From positions 1 to 64,000 of the forward strand of contig NZ_JAERRH010000023.1 of the NCBI RefSeq assembly GCF_016741855.1: a stretch of DNA of 64,000 bases, given 5' to 3'. A program made the translations under genes and the position numbers. Source of the stretch: Streptomyces musisoli (GTDB lineage Bacteria > Actinomycetota > Actinomycetes > Streptomycetales > Streptomycetaceae). Positions within the stretch are counted from its first letter, which is position 1; every line of letters begins with the position of its first letter. Below, one piece after another: positions 63,888-64,000 of this stretch. The notes beneath the pieces were generated by a model, which had not been told where the DNA came from, ran no database searches, and saw only the letters and a list, made by a program, of their open reading frames with translations.

Positions 63888-64000
63888 GACGAGCTCCTCT
63901 CACAAGGCGGTGAAACCCGTATGCCCGGCTATCGCTCGCGCAGACGCCGGGATGCCCGGGCCACGCTCGCGGTGAGTCAGGCATGCGCGTGGTGCGGCCC

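Overview
The window is high-GC actinobacterial DNA, almost certainly Streptomyces. The codon use, the GTG starts after GGAGG-type ribosome sites, and the families present (DUF6192/RacP pair, secreted I36-type inhibitor, small hydrophobic proteins, LamG/RHS toxin operon, type I-E CRISPR repeats) all fit. It reads as accessory DNA, such as a chromosome arm or a degraded integrated plasmid. Many genes are truncated, frameshifted or mosaic, transposon and integrase remnants are frequent, and there is no housekeeping operon, rRNA or recognisable tRNA.

Layout. 1-7 kb: an nSTAND1-type NTPase with membrane segments, translationally coupled to a DUF2335-like membrane protein; a DUF3103-like gene lacking its start; an MBL-fold hydrolase; a decayed four-repeat CRISPR. 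7-18.4 kb: one leftward polymorphic-toxin operon with a DNRLRE/LamG secreted protein, a 2162-residue RHS toxin and a lipoprotein that is probably its immunity partner. 18.9-21.0 kb: an orphan type I-E-like CRISPR array of 36 repeats without cas genes, directly followed by a nuclease-like gene. 22-27 kb: DUF3223, CoiA-like nuclease, MazG-like protein, a secreted protein, an unknown gene and a broken TIGR02391 gene. 28-32 kb: a repeated-HTH DNA-binding protein, then an internally deleted Tn3-family element lying in a tyrosine recombinase gene. 32-36 kb: a non-coding zone with long inverted repeats and iteron-like motifs, tiny genes, and a 218-bp direct repeat around an unknown gene. 36-41 kb: a pentapeptide-repeat membrane protein, a shuffled cadD remnant and a frameshifted archaeo-eukaryotic primase gene, which is a likely plasmid replication relic. 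41-49.6 kb: HIT, DinB, a frameshifted IS5-type element, RacP/DUF6192, and pieces of coaA, IS630, helicase-associated and OGG-fold genes, with a uridine-kinase-like gene and a GNAT gene. 49.7-63.9 kb: two copies of an unusual cassette separated by an I36 inhibitor, a DUF2867/TetR pair, a methyltransferase and a membrane protein/HTH pair.

The most notable item is the duplicated cassette (49.7-51.9 kb and 59.8-62.7 kb). Each copy has a small two-helix membrane protein transcribed away from a large protein with an XRE-like HTH, a P-loop NTPase domain and Sel1/TPR-like repeats. The pair share a conserved intergenic block containing two GAACAC boxes 10 bp apart. The architecture suggests a sensor or defence-type switch, but its function is unknown. 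Positions come from reading the sequence. Family names are from recognition of motifs, not from database searches.
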